A DNA stretch of 64,000 bases from Prostheceraeus crozeri (taxonomy: Eukaryota; Platyhelminthes; Polycladida; Euryleptidae): positions 310,001 through 374,000 of the forward strand of contig CAJQUW010012890.1 of assembly GCA_907163375.1 (NCBI GenBank), in the 5' to 3' direction. The notes under the pieces are model-generated. The model was not told the origin of the DNA, made no database searches, and worked only from the letters and a program-made list of their open reading frames with translations. This document shows positions 1 to 11,660 of this stretch, one piece after another. Position 1 is the first letter of the stretch. Every line of letters begins with the position of its first letter. Made by a program: the position numbers and the translations under genes.

Positions 1-1999
1 ACACGCAGGGAACGTCGGTCCTATTTTTGAAATGTTATATTTCTGCTGCGTTTTACTTTGAAATTCGGATTGCTTCACAATTCTTTAGAATTGCATGAAC
101 TGACTGCATTTCAGTTGATGAGTTCCAAAGGTGTGTGATCGGCATGATAAAGCATCTGTACATTCCTTAAATAGACGACTTGGCACTAAATCATTTGTTG
201 TCTTAGAGGTTTTCAGCTTTCGTAACTGAGCATGTGTAAATGCAAATATCAATATTTACAAATGATTCAGACAATCACACGTAATATGTAGACTAAGAAA
301 ATGACCTTGACTCAACTTTTCGCACTGAATAATAATTTGATGGGAATTCACTACAACTAGCTGGTCGAAGATTTGAAAATCAAACCACAGACATTCATGC
401 GCGTAAGAATTCATGCCCCATTGATGAATGTCACGTACAGAGATGCCCTGTAAAACGTAGAAGGTAGACAGATGAAAGACATTGCATACTAAGTACACCT
501 GCAACTAAAACCACATCGCACTCAGATCGAAGATATTCAGCAACAGACGAGAAATTGTTCCATCTTTTAGGAATCGCATTTTAGAGGAAATAAACGAATT
601 TTACATTTGAGTTAATCAATAAATTCCGCCTTAGAAACTTTGATGCAAAGATGTTGACAATGGCTTTCTATGTAAGTTAGTAGCTCCGCATTCCTAGAAA
701 TAATAATTCATAAAATTAAGCTTTAATGTCATTACTCCCATCCATTTGGGTATTGGGAGGTGCTGACTTAGTCAAACTTCTCTGGAGCGCTGTGATGCTC
801 TCGTTCTGGATGCACTTCAGCACTGAGCCACGGTGACCACTTAGAATCTTCCATTTGAGTGTCATCCATCAATCCAACCGTCCTAATGTTTGCAAATATT
901 TTCATATCGAATCATTCCTGTTCTTAATTTATGTTATGAAATTTGCTTGATTGGAAAATTCCTTCAGTCTCATCGAATCTGCGTTTTCACTGGAGAAAGT
1001 GATCGATTTTCCTCCTGCATGTGAACCTCAAATGTCATTAGCTACTCGGCGAAGACACCTGTACAGCACATCAAAATGTCAGTGCCTCTGAGCTGACGCC
1101 GTGATGTTTAGTAAATGTTAACAACTATTTCAACATGATGTTTGCATATGAATTCTTAATGATTTCATGAACAGAGAGTCTCGATTCTTGAAAGCTTTAA
1201 TGATCATGGCAAGGAATAGGCTACCCCGTAGTAGAAATTCCGATGCTGCAAATGATAGCATGATTATCATTGCTGTATTTCTATTTCGATCTTTTTGTTC
1301 GTGTAATTAGTTATTAGCAGCATGGCAGAGGACCATTAATGATGGATATATTACATTCCCCCAGCGAACTGGCACTCTGCAATATCTGTGACAAATGTGA
1401 ACGACACATCGATGTATCTGAATTCTCACCCGATTTATTTCATGTTAAAAATCGAATTTATGAATTACAAACGACATTGTTGCAGACTTAAGCGTCCTTC
1501 AATGACATTTTATCTAACCTAGGCATTGTTTTCCCATTGCTTTTGAATTGCAGTTGAATGATATTTGATGGTAGCCGTCCAGCTAGAGAAATCATTTCAC
1601 TAAATTCCACATCATATTAATCAGAGGGAGAAGAAAAAAGCTGCTACAATATTTCAGAGTTTCATGAAGATGGAGCATTCTCCTGTTTGTTTTAATTTGA
1701 TGTGTTTTTAACTTATGGTACCCACAGCATTAAACTGCTTGCTCCTTAGCCGTCGTTTCCTAGAATGGCAGAGTCATATCTCACATGCGATAGTGAAGTG
1801 GCACACATCACACACGATCTATGGTCAAACAATAAGTTGTCACGGAATGAGCAGTGAGGCTCAGGCAGCAGCCAGTGGCGTGCATGTCCTGCGCATCGAG
1901 TTCTTCGTTCGGTCACACTTCGCTGTCACAGTAGCAATCATTGATAAATTCTAAGAAGAGATGGAGTGAACAAAATTTCTCACGCCTTCCAACTTCTAA
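1..1999. other. No recognisable gene
   Basis: AT-rich sequence with only short scattered open frames. The longest plus-strand frame, at 1715-1954, has no domain-like composition and no splice context that I can defend. No transposon ends, tandem repeats or RNA genes were recognised. If the coiled-coil gene begins upstream, this may be intron. Confidence 0.5.
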
Positions 2000-2190
2000 A
2001 CAAAGAATCTGATGGACTAACGTTTTTACGAGAAACTTGTGCGCAATGATCTGAATTTTTCGAATCTGAAGGAACCGTTGCAATCGAAGCATTGTGGAGG
2101 AATTCACAGCAATCCGCAAGCGACGCACGACTTTTCCTATCTCTGCAAGGTATTAGAAATTCCTTTTTACCCACTTAATAAGTTCCAGCA
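2000..2190 (-). repeat. Dispersed repeat C, copy 1 (minus orientation)
   Basis: The reverse complement of this stretch matches plus-strand sequence at about 37190-37400 and 44805-45030. All three share a block beginning GGAACTTAYTAAGTGGGCAA, then a 'GCAGAGATAGGAAAA' block, 'GCGTCGCTTGCGGATTG' and 'TTCAGATTCGAAGAATTCA'. The copies differ by substitutions and small indels, so they are an old interspersed family. I cannot tell whether it derives from a transposon coding region or a non-autonomous element. Confidence 0.65.
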
Positions 2191-3189
2191 TGTGCCATAG
2201 TTTTGAATAAGTCTTCACTTCTAGTAAACTGAAACAGTTAAACAATACAATTCTGTGAGTAAAGCAGACCCATTTTTGCATCCAAAAAAATTTCTTGCTC
2301 GCTCATAGCAATTGCATCTACAATGCAATAATTCAACTGATCAATAGCGCGCATCAAGCATCCCTGACGCAACGAAACAGAAGCTATGAAGCCAGTTGTC
2401 CAATCAATTCTTTCAAAAATAAATAGTATTACTACTTCACTTTAAATTAAAAGATTTTCAAGGTTTCTTTTTTGTCTGATAGCATTTGACTTTGACTAGT
2501 GGAAAATGGCTTATTTTATTTGGAGATCTGACTTGCTAAACGGATTCTAATTATAAAATTGATAAGTACTTCAGCATTGTTTCATCTACATGATGAAAAC
2601 AAAAAAACTTCACTGTCGAAAATTCATGCAAGTAAAGAATCGTGTGAACTTGAAATATGTTCCACATTTGAGAGAAATAAAAATACAAGATTCAGTAAGC
2701 TACAGCAGTTTGACTTTACGCTGAATGTGTATCCTCAAGGTGATCTGTTTTTGTCAATCTGTAGTGTATCAAAACACAATAAGTCCATACAAATCTCTGA
2801 TGATGTCACTAAGTCCATAGCAAGGCACCTCACACAAGATTAGGTACGATCATATATCGTATATATTTGAGTCGCTAAAATATCATAGACCTTTTACAAA
2901 ACATCGCGACTTTTCTGAATTTATCCATCACGCTGTATGATTCTTCAATTTACATTCCCAAAATTACACCCGAAATGTCAGATTCATTTTCATTTTTGAC
3001 AGATTGTTTCATTGGGAATTATTCATCATGAAGATGTGCTGCTCCATTTACATATAAAGTGTGCTGCTCCACTTTTATTTGCCAGGCAGTCATCGTCAGC
3101 GGTTGTGTATTTTCAGTGCTCCGTTCAATCATTTTGTTTATCCTCGTATTATTCTTCCTGTGATTCTCTAATATCGGAATTTTATAGAA
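2191..3189. other. No recognisable gene
   Basis: AT-rich. A 94-codon open frame at 2559-2843 has ordinary composition but no recognisable motif and is not flagged by splice sites. The right part may be the 5' end of the LINE that follows; its 5' boundary is not visible. Confidence 0.4.
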
Positions 3190-3410
3190 TCTGAATCACC
3201 GTCGTCTCCTGCGTCTTTCTGTGGTTTTCAATTCGATTTTGGTTCAGCCGTTCTCAAGCTACACCGTTTTTGCGGTTTTTGTGAGTTTGTGACCGTGTGC
3301 GCATGCGCAGATCTTCGTGAATTGATATTCACGCCTCCTGTCGCGCTGTATCTCTTTTTGATTTTGACGATAATCATCTGTATATCGCCTTACTTCGACG
3401 TTGTGTGCGT

Positions 3411-3475
3411 TGGTCTAGTGGTTAAGGCAGCTGACTACTGAAGCCGAAATTTTGCTGTCTGTGCGCTCGAACCCC
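3411..3475 (+). promoter_or_regulatory. tRNA-like Pol III promoter boxes upstream of LINE ORF1
   Basis: TGGTCTAGTGG at 3411-3421 fits the tRNA A box (TRGYNNARNNG) at every position. About 45 bases on, CGCTCGAACCC at 3465-3475 matches 8 of 11 positions of the B box GGTTCGANTCC. The stretch does not fold into a convincing tRNA with intact acceptor and anticodon stems, so it is tRNA-like rather than a tRNA gene. It could be the LINE's own 5' region, a fused SINE head, or a relic the LINE inserted beside. Confidence 0.5.
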
Positions 3476-3528
3476 GATCAAGCCGATTTCTTTTTTTTCC
3501 ACCGACCTGACCTTTGTCCATTCTCACA

Positions 3529-4452
3529 ATGTCTGTGAATAATACCAAGACTGTCGACAGCTGCGATGCCAGTCCCTGTCTGATAACGCAAAAATCAAGA
3601 GATCGAGATAAGACGTTCGATTGAGTGTAACAGTCCAGGTTGTTGCAAGAAATTTCATGCACTCTGTGTTGGACATGGAAAATCAACTGACAAGGATTTA
3701 AACACGCTTTTATTCGTGTGTCTCAAATGCGAATCATATTTAAAGTATGGGGCCGAAATCGCACGGAAGTCATTCATGACTGAGTTAGATGAGAAACTGG
3801 AAGGTCTCGCGACAGCTATTCATCAGACTATTGATGCAAAAATTGCTTTGACAACTGAAAATATCTTAGTCAAGACAAGTTCGATGTGTGAAACCAACAG
3901 CAAAAACTTCGAAGTAAAGTTAAATGAAGTCAAAGCTATTCATGAAAAAGAAATCAACGACCCAAAATCATCGTGTGAATTAATGTTTAAATTTGTAAAT
4001 CATATGGAGTTGGATAAGCGGAAGAACTGCTCTATCGTTAGAAATTTTCCTGAGAGCCAAGTCAGTGTGAATGATCATGAAATATCTAGCTGTAAAGAGG
4101 CTGTCTCCGCGGTCTCCGTGACCTCAATGAAGAACTTCCAAACATCCAAGATGTGCACAGAATTGGTAGAGCTCGGCAAGATGGAAAACATCGCCTTATC
4201 AAAGTTCAAACTACACCGAAGACGGCTAAACTGTTTTTGCAGAAAGCGCGGCAACTGAAATCGGCGGTCCATCCTCTAAATAAAGTGTTTATTCAGGAAG
4301 ATTTACCTTTGGAGGTTAATAGACGATTGGCTGAAATGCGAAGGAGAGCCTTTGAGCACCGAACTCAGAATCCAGGTGAAACGGCATATGTCAAGAATAA
4401 GAAATTATTCATAAATGGAATCATCGTAGACGAGATTAAACTGGATTTTTAA
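3529..4452 (+). pseudogene. LINE ORF1 protein with PHD-like finger, frameshifted
   Basis: Starts at ATG 3529, where the first residues include the pair SCDASPC. A one-base shift near 3600 moves the frame to ECNSPGCCKKFHALC followed by FVCLKCE, completing a Cys/His pattern like a PHD finger. A charged helical stretch follows to about 4080. Another shift leads to the C-terminal part containing DVHRIGRARQDGKHRLIKV (about 4130-4210), which resembles the nucleic-acid-binding C-terminal domain of LINE ORF1 proteins, ending at 4452. ORF1 products bind the element RNA and act as chaperones. At least two frameshifts make this a pseudogene. Confidence 0.7.
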
Positions 4453-4469
4453 GTTCTGATTTTAACACA

Positions 4470-7032
4470 AGAAAATCTTTGAGAGCGAGATTGCCTTCTT
4501 TTTTCTTGACAAATTTGAGGTCCATTAATAACAAGTTTGATGATGACTTCATGGTTGACTTCGAATATGCCCAATCAATCTATTAGCATCAAAGGCTACG
4601 ACTGTCATCGAACTGATCGATACAATAATTCTGCTCGAGGTGGTGTGGCTATTTGGTCCAAAAAATTCCTACGCGCTGAGAAGTTGCAGTTTCCGTTATT
4701 CAGTTATGCTGAAGTGTGTTGTGTTGTGATCTCGAAGCTAAAGCTAGTCATCGTTGGTGTATATTTACCTCCTGGTATTACTCAACCAGTTTTTAATGAG
4801 TTTTGCATTACTTTTCTTAATAGTCTTGATGACGTACTCATTAAATTTTCCCACCATTGTCCTATTGTCTCTGGCGATTTTAATCTTTATAATTGTGCTT
4901 TCCTTACGAATTCATTTTCTTTAAAGAATATTGTGTCAAAACCCACCCGAAATGACGCTATACTTGATATGATATTTGTTGACTCAATTCTAATACAAAG
5001 ATACAGTCCCGAAAACGTTGAAGTTGGACCACCGATCAGTTGTTCGGACCATAATACAATTTTTGCCTTTCCATCAGACAGAAACGTTTCAACAGCTTCA
5101 AGGAAGCACATGTTTTATGACCTGCGCCTCTCGCACGTTCTTGTTTTTGAAAAGGAATTTCTAAGTCATCCCCATTTGTCAACTTTTTATGATTAGTCTG
5201 ATGTAGATAAAAAATGTGATTTTCTCACTGATATGTTAACTGATTCGATGTCAATTATTCCCCAACACATTGTGTATCTTTCTGATTCTGATGCTCCTTG
5301 GTTTACTCCATTTTTAAAATATTTGATCAATGTGAGATGGGAGGCTTTTCGATTGCAAGATAGGGATAAATATAATTATCTTAAGGTAAAGGTGAAAGAT
5401 GAAATAGTTAAGGCAAAGAAAAAGTACTTTCAAAAGAAAAGGGAGTCAGTAAAATGACTTTGGTCTTATGTAAACATGGGACGTGGCTACTCTGAAAATG
5501 CACAGCTCGACGCTCTTTTGGATGATTCTCCTATTCATTCTGTATTGAACCAGTTGAACGAGAATTTCATTGCCAGTATGAATTCCCGGCCAACCACTCC
5601 AACTTTTGCAAATTTTCAAGATGATGGATGGATGGATGCCGTCTTTCACGGTAATTGATGTGTGGAAAATTCTCTCTGGGTTGCCATCTAAAGCTACCTG
5701 CAGTGATGACGTTCCAACGAGTATCTACAAGAAGTCTGCTCTTATCTTGGTTGAACCAATTTTTGATTTAATATTGTCATGCTTAAAACAAAGGAAGTCT
5801 CCTATATCATGGAAGATCGCAGATTTAATTCCAGTACCGAAATCTGCAAAGGTATCTTTCGATAACTTCAGACCGATCAGCCTTCTACCTATTCCCGCGA
5901 AAATTGCGGAGAAAATTATTCTGACTGACATGAGATCTCGTCTAACATCTTGTTTTGGTAGTGATCAATTTGGTATCAGGAAAATGTCTTCAACGACTCA
6001 CGCTGTCATAGCGGCTCATGATATTTTGACAAAGTTATTTGACGATCCATGTATTGGAGCTTCATTGCTTGTTAGTTTTGACTTCAGCAAAGCATTTGAT
6101 AAGATTAGTCATGACCTCATTCTATCGCGAGCTTTGGAACTGAATTTACCTTCTGGTTTTGTAATGTTTTTAAACAGTTATTTAGAACAACGTCAACAGC
6201 GAGTTCGCATGTACAATTTGAAGAGTGATCTCAAACTGATAACAAGTGGCGTTCCTCAAGGGTCTCTTTTAGGACCATACTTGTTCGGGATATTCATTTC
6301 CACGCTACGTCCGATGTTCCCTTCTACGTATATGATCAAATACGTTGATGACTTGTGCATTATTGCTGGCATCAGGAAAACTCATCCTGCTGAAGATGCT
6401 AAGATGATCAAAAATGAATTAGAAAATATTTCTCAATGGTCTTCTTCCAATTCTATGTTGCTAAATAGTGATAAAACTGCAGGGCTTATCAATTACCGAG
6501 GCTCTTTCAAAGAAAATTTTGATGTTGAGAAATTTATCAATGAAGTGACCTTCCATCCCTACATCCGTATTTTGGGTGTCTACTTTGACAGCGACTTCAG
6601 ATGAAAAGTCATGTTAGCCTTGTTGAGAGAAGATGAGCACAGAGACTGTATATTCTTCGACGTATGAAATCTATAACGGCAGACTCTGAATTTATCATGA
6701 TTTATAATGCCCTGATCAGAAGTTTATTGGAATATGCCTCACCTGTTTTTATTGGTTTATCTGCCGGAGATGAAAAACGTCTTCAAGTAATTCAGAACCG
6801 TTGCATTCGCATGAAAGGAAAAATTGACTTACCAAATCTTGCTGACAGGAGAAGACGCTTGGCAAACAACCTATTCCAGAAGCTGCCTTATTCAGATACC
6901 TTTTTGAAGTCTCTCATCCCTCCCAGACTCCCAAGTGGTCGTATTTCAGTGCCGTTTTGTCGAACAACCATTCGGAGAAACTCGTTCTTTCCGCGACTAT
7001 GTATTATGTCTGCCAGTACTTTTTATGATTGA
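4470..7032 (+). pseudogene. LINE ORF2: endonuclease and reverse transcriptase, broken
   Basis: Endonuclease part: NLRSINNKFDD near 4515, then, after a frameshift near 4560, GGVAIW, VGVYLPPG, GDFNL and SDHNT, the usual APE-type motifs. A stop at 5194-5196, a stop near 5455 and a frameshift near 5640 interrupt the linker. The RT (5606-6604) shows FRPISLLP, DFSKAFDKISHD, GVPQGSLLGP and the catalytic box YVDD at 6341-6352. A stop at 6602-6604 and a shift separate it from the C-terminal part (IRSLLEYASPVFIGL, about 6715-6760), which ends at 7032. The protein would nick target DNA and copy the element RNA. The active box is YVDD, whereas most LINEs have FADD. Confidence 0.85.
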
Positions 7033-7130
7033 TTTATGTATGTGTTTACTTCTGTTTTTATGACTCTTTCTTGTCAGTTTTGTACACATGTATCCATTAT
7101 TTCGATTGCCATTTGAAGTTACAATAAAAC

Positions 7131-8691
<1,561 letters not shown>

Positions 8692-8742
<51 letters not shown>
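8692..8742. repeat. (TA)n microsatellite, right half
   Basis: Continuation of the AT tract at 7201-7271, split by the mariner insertion. Confidence 0.95.
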
Positions 8743-8746
<4 letters not shown>

Positions 8747-9175
8747 ATATGACCTTCAGTCTACAACTATGACATTACGGCACACTTGGAATTAATCAAG
8801 GAATTCTACATGGCGATACTGCAGTGTGCCAAGGAAGTTACACGCATAACCTGCGACCCAGGTTAACTAGACCTCTGCTCTGTACTACAAGCGCTTACAG
8901 GCGACTGTGTCCATTGGAAGGATCAGACCCTCACCACCACACATCAGTTGTCACAGCAATTATGATCAATGAATAGATATCTAGATTAAAGAATACTTTC
9001 ATCCAGAATACAATCACAATCAATTTAAAGACTGCAAATGTTTAATTGCGTGTGTATGACTGGCTTAACAACAATAAAAGACTGGATAAACAACAACAAA
9101 AGACTGGCTATAACAATATCAAAGTCAGAATCGATTTGCATACTCCAATCAGCTTAAGGCAATGGATTAACGGTA
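8743..9175. other. No gene seen; short CAACAA/AAGACTGG repeats
   Basis: Unannotated sequence. Around 9055-9110 the phrase AAAGACTGG recurs three times among ACAACA words. Nothing else was recognised. Confidence 0.5.
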
Positions 9176-9881
9176 TAGTCCAGCAGCCAGAACGAGGCCG
9201 AAAGTGAGACTTTCACAGAATGATGTACCCCCTGCGTCTACTACGAATCTGCACGTCTGCCGAGTTCTGGTGAGTTCCTCTTCTTGTCAGACAGGAGCAA
9301 GGAAAAACACATGTGAATCCAATGGGAGACAGATTGCAGTTTTTGGCTAAAATGATTTTTTTATGTTTTCTCTGATTGAGTACTAAGCCCAGAGTCATAA
9401 TTTTTGACATGGAATGTCTTCAGGTCATTTCCTTTCATGTGCATGTGCTTTTATCATGCATCTGATATCTGATCGGTAATGTATGTGAGAATGTGGTTGA
9501 ATGTGGATAAAGTTGCTCAAAATGTTTGTGTTTGCCGACATTAAGAGGCTCGGTAAATCTGAATGTGTTTAGTTTTATAGACAAGGGTGAACATGAAAGG
9601 AAATGACCTGAAGACATTCCATGTCAAAAATTATGACTCTGGGCTTAGTACTTTTCGTTTAATCAGAGAAAACATAGAAAAAAATCATTTTAGCCAAAAA
9701 CTGCAATCTGTCTCCCATTGGATTTACATGTGTTTTTCCTTGCTCCTGTCTGACAAGAAGAGGAACTCACCAGAACTCGGCAGACGTGCAGATTCGTAGT
9801 AGACGCAGGGGGTACATCATTCTGTGAAAGTCTTACTTTCGGCCTCGTTCCACGCAGAAGCTCGTTCTGGCTGCCGGACTA
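9176..9881. mobile_element. Foldback element A, copy 1
   Basis: Two long inverted arms (about 9176-9450 and 9580-9881) share blocks such as CGTCTGCCGAGTTCTGGTGA, TGTCAGACAGGAGCAAGGAA and CATGGAATGTCTTCAGGTCA in opposite orientation. The ends read TAGTCC...GGACTA, flanked by GTA on each side (9173-9175 and 9882-9884), a likely 3-bp target duplication. The left arm lacks a short segment present in the right arm near its end. No coding sequence inside, so non-autonomous. Further copies lie at 30798-31505 and 57345-57479. Confidence 0.88.
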
Positions 9882-9884
9882 GTA

Positions 9885-10746
9885 TGTGCCATGATTGGAA
9901 AGAAGAGCAAACTCACTATATGAATGAGTTCTGGAATATATAGGCTCTAAATAAATTGTTTTGGCTATTTGTCATATTTTGAGTTGAATTGGTAAGAGCC
10001 AATATTGAAATATCTTGATTTTATTTTCTTTATCTGCTACAATTAATTTCTGTTACCATCAGTTAACTATTTTCAGGTATTAAGATGCTATTGGTACTGT
10101 GTAACCCAATACTACCTGTTTCATAGCCTATCCTTCCTTTTATATTCAATCTATATGTCATTGTGACATAGACGTCGGTGTGAATTTTGAATTTTATACT
10201 GAACCTGTTAATTTCCTTCTTTTTATACCTGAAGATAGTTAACTAATGATGATAGAAATTGATTGCAGTAAATAACGAAAATAAAATCAAGGTCTTTCAA
10301 TATTGGCTCTTTCCAATTCAATTCAAAATAGATAGGCTACTATGATATGCCGTCTATTTTTCGGTGTTTTCTGATTTTGATGGTATATGAAAAACATGGA
10401 CGTCAGTTGAAACACAAGCATGTTGAAAGGCATACATTAGCGCCTTCCAGACGCTAATTTAAAAAATGATGAACTCATAAAGGTCTTTTATGATCAAAGA
10501 ATTTCCAAATTACCCATGTCAACGTCTTTTGAAGTTGAAAAGTGTCATAAAATGCTAGCTGAAGTTACCATTTCTTTGACAAAAGACATTGACTTCTTTA
10601 GTGCGTGACAGGCATAAGGTGACAGGCAATTACTGAATGAATGAATGTTTTCACTCAATATTATTGAACTTAACTTGCCATATAGTTCACTTGCTTTTTA
10701 AATATATTTCTGCAATATCCTTGACAACTGAATAAAACTGTTTCAG
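9885..10746. other. Intergenic or intron sequence with small inverted repeat
   Basis: No coding exon seen. The stretches near 9960-10085 and 10215-10330 are inverted copies of each other (shared words TTTGAGTTGAATTGG, AGAGCCAATATTGAAA, AGTTAACTA), making an imperfect foldback of about 370 bases. The right end carries the acceptor for the first visible exon. Confidence 0.5.
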
Positions 10747-10854
10747 ACTGACATCACCGGAATTCATCAATCATTGATTGATAAAGGCCTGAGAAGAGGA
10801 GCGTCTGACAAAGATGCACTGCAATTTCTATGGCGCATTCACCAAGAGAATGAA
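10747..10854 (+). CDS. Coiled-coil protein gene, first visible exon
   Basis: A 36-codon exon in phase 0 at both ends, bounded by TTTCAG on the left and GTAAGT on the right. An upstream in-frame TGA shows it cannot extend leftwards as an open frame. It encodes a short charged segment (begins TDITGIHQSLIDKG, ends WRIHQENE). It splices in frame to the exon at 11417. Across all five exons the joined frame is 1050 bases (349 residues plus stop), with phases 0, 1, 1, 2 agreeing at every junction. I do not recognise the protein. It is predicted to be largely alpha-helical coiled coil, without signal peptide or membrane segment in the visible part. Earlier exons must lie outside the window or were missed. 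Confidence 0.72.
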
Positions 10855-10925
10855 GTAAGTTTTTACAAGTCATTTTTCATCAGTGTAATGCTTCAGCTGT
10901 AATTTTCATCAAATCCGTCTCCCGC

Positions 10926-11290
10926 GCTCACTTGAAGGCTTACTAACTAAAACCTTGTGAGACTGGCCGCCTGCCGGAGGAAGGTGCCACCGTTCTCACT
11001 TGAAGGCTCGCTAGCCTTGTGAGTGGCCGCTGGCTGGGGAGGAACCACCACTCTCAGTTGAAGGCTAACTAGCCACAATCTTGTGAGAGTGACCGCCTCC
11101 TGGAGAGGTACCATCGCTGTCACTTGAAGGCTCGCTAGCCATAATCTTGTGAGAATGACCGCCTCCTGGGGCGGCATCACCACTCTCACTTGAAGCCTTT
11201 CTAACCAAGACCTTGTATAGCCTGGTCGCCTTTTAGAGAGGTGCCAACGCTTTCACTTGAAGGCTTGATTACCATCAGCCTATGTGACTG
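10926..11290 (+). repeat. 67-bp minisatellite filling intron 1
   Basis: Six copies of a roughly 67-bp unit starting CTCACTTGAAGGCT and containing CTTGTGAGAGTGACCGCCTC. Copies start near 10926, 10994, 11052, 11119, 11184 and 11251; one is shorter by about 9 bases. It occupies most of the 562-bp intron between exons 1 and 2. Confidence 0.88.
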
Positions 11291-11416
11291 CCAGGGGAGT
11301 GATTTTCCAGACGTCTCAAGTATCATACTCTGGTATATGACAATATTCCCATTAACCAAGCGTACTTTATCTGGAATCACTTATCAAATTTTCATGGAAT
11401 TATGCTTCCCTTCTAG

Positions 11417-11660
11417 AATAGAGTTGTGGCGTCAGTCAGCGCCCTAGAAGAGATAAAAAGCAAGCAGAAGCGGGAAGACATGGTTGTTGATGAGTATGCC
11501 GAACACATCCGCTCAATCTGCAGCGAGAGAGATGCCGCCATACTGAATTTAGAAAGTGAGAATCGACAACTCCGTGAATTGTTGGACAGTAAAGAACCTG
11601 GTGATAATAAAGAAGATGTTCAGGATAAAATCGACATTGAGAATCTGCTAGCAGAACAAG
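11417..11660 (+). CDS. Coiled-coil protein gene, exon 2
   Basis: A 244-base exon between acceptor CTTCCCTTCTAG and donor GTGAGT, entering in phase 0 and leaving in phase 1. The 81 complete codons encode a strongly charged helical segment: SALEEIKSKQKRE, DEYAEHIRSICSERD and SENRQLRELLDSK, followed by an acidic stretch. Leucines and isoleucines fall at heptad-like spacing, as in coiled coils. The coding look (few hydrophobic runs, E/K/R/D rich, no stop) and strong splice sites make this one of the best-supported exons. Intron 2 that follows is 14.3 kb and consists mostly of transposons. Confidence 0.86.

Noticed and set aside
3405..3480. A true tRNA gene
   Set aside because: A and B boxes are present but acceptor and anticodon stems do not pair convincingly; called tRNA-like only.
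10947..11189. 80-codon minus-strand repetitive frame
   Set aside because: By-product of the 67-bp minisatellite inside an intron.
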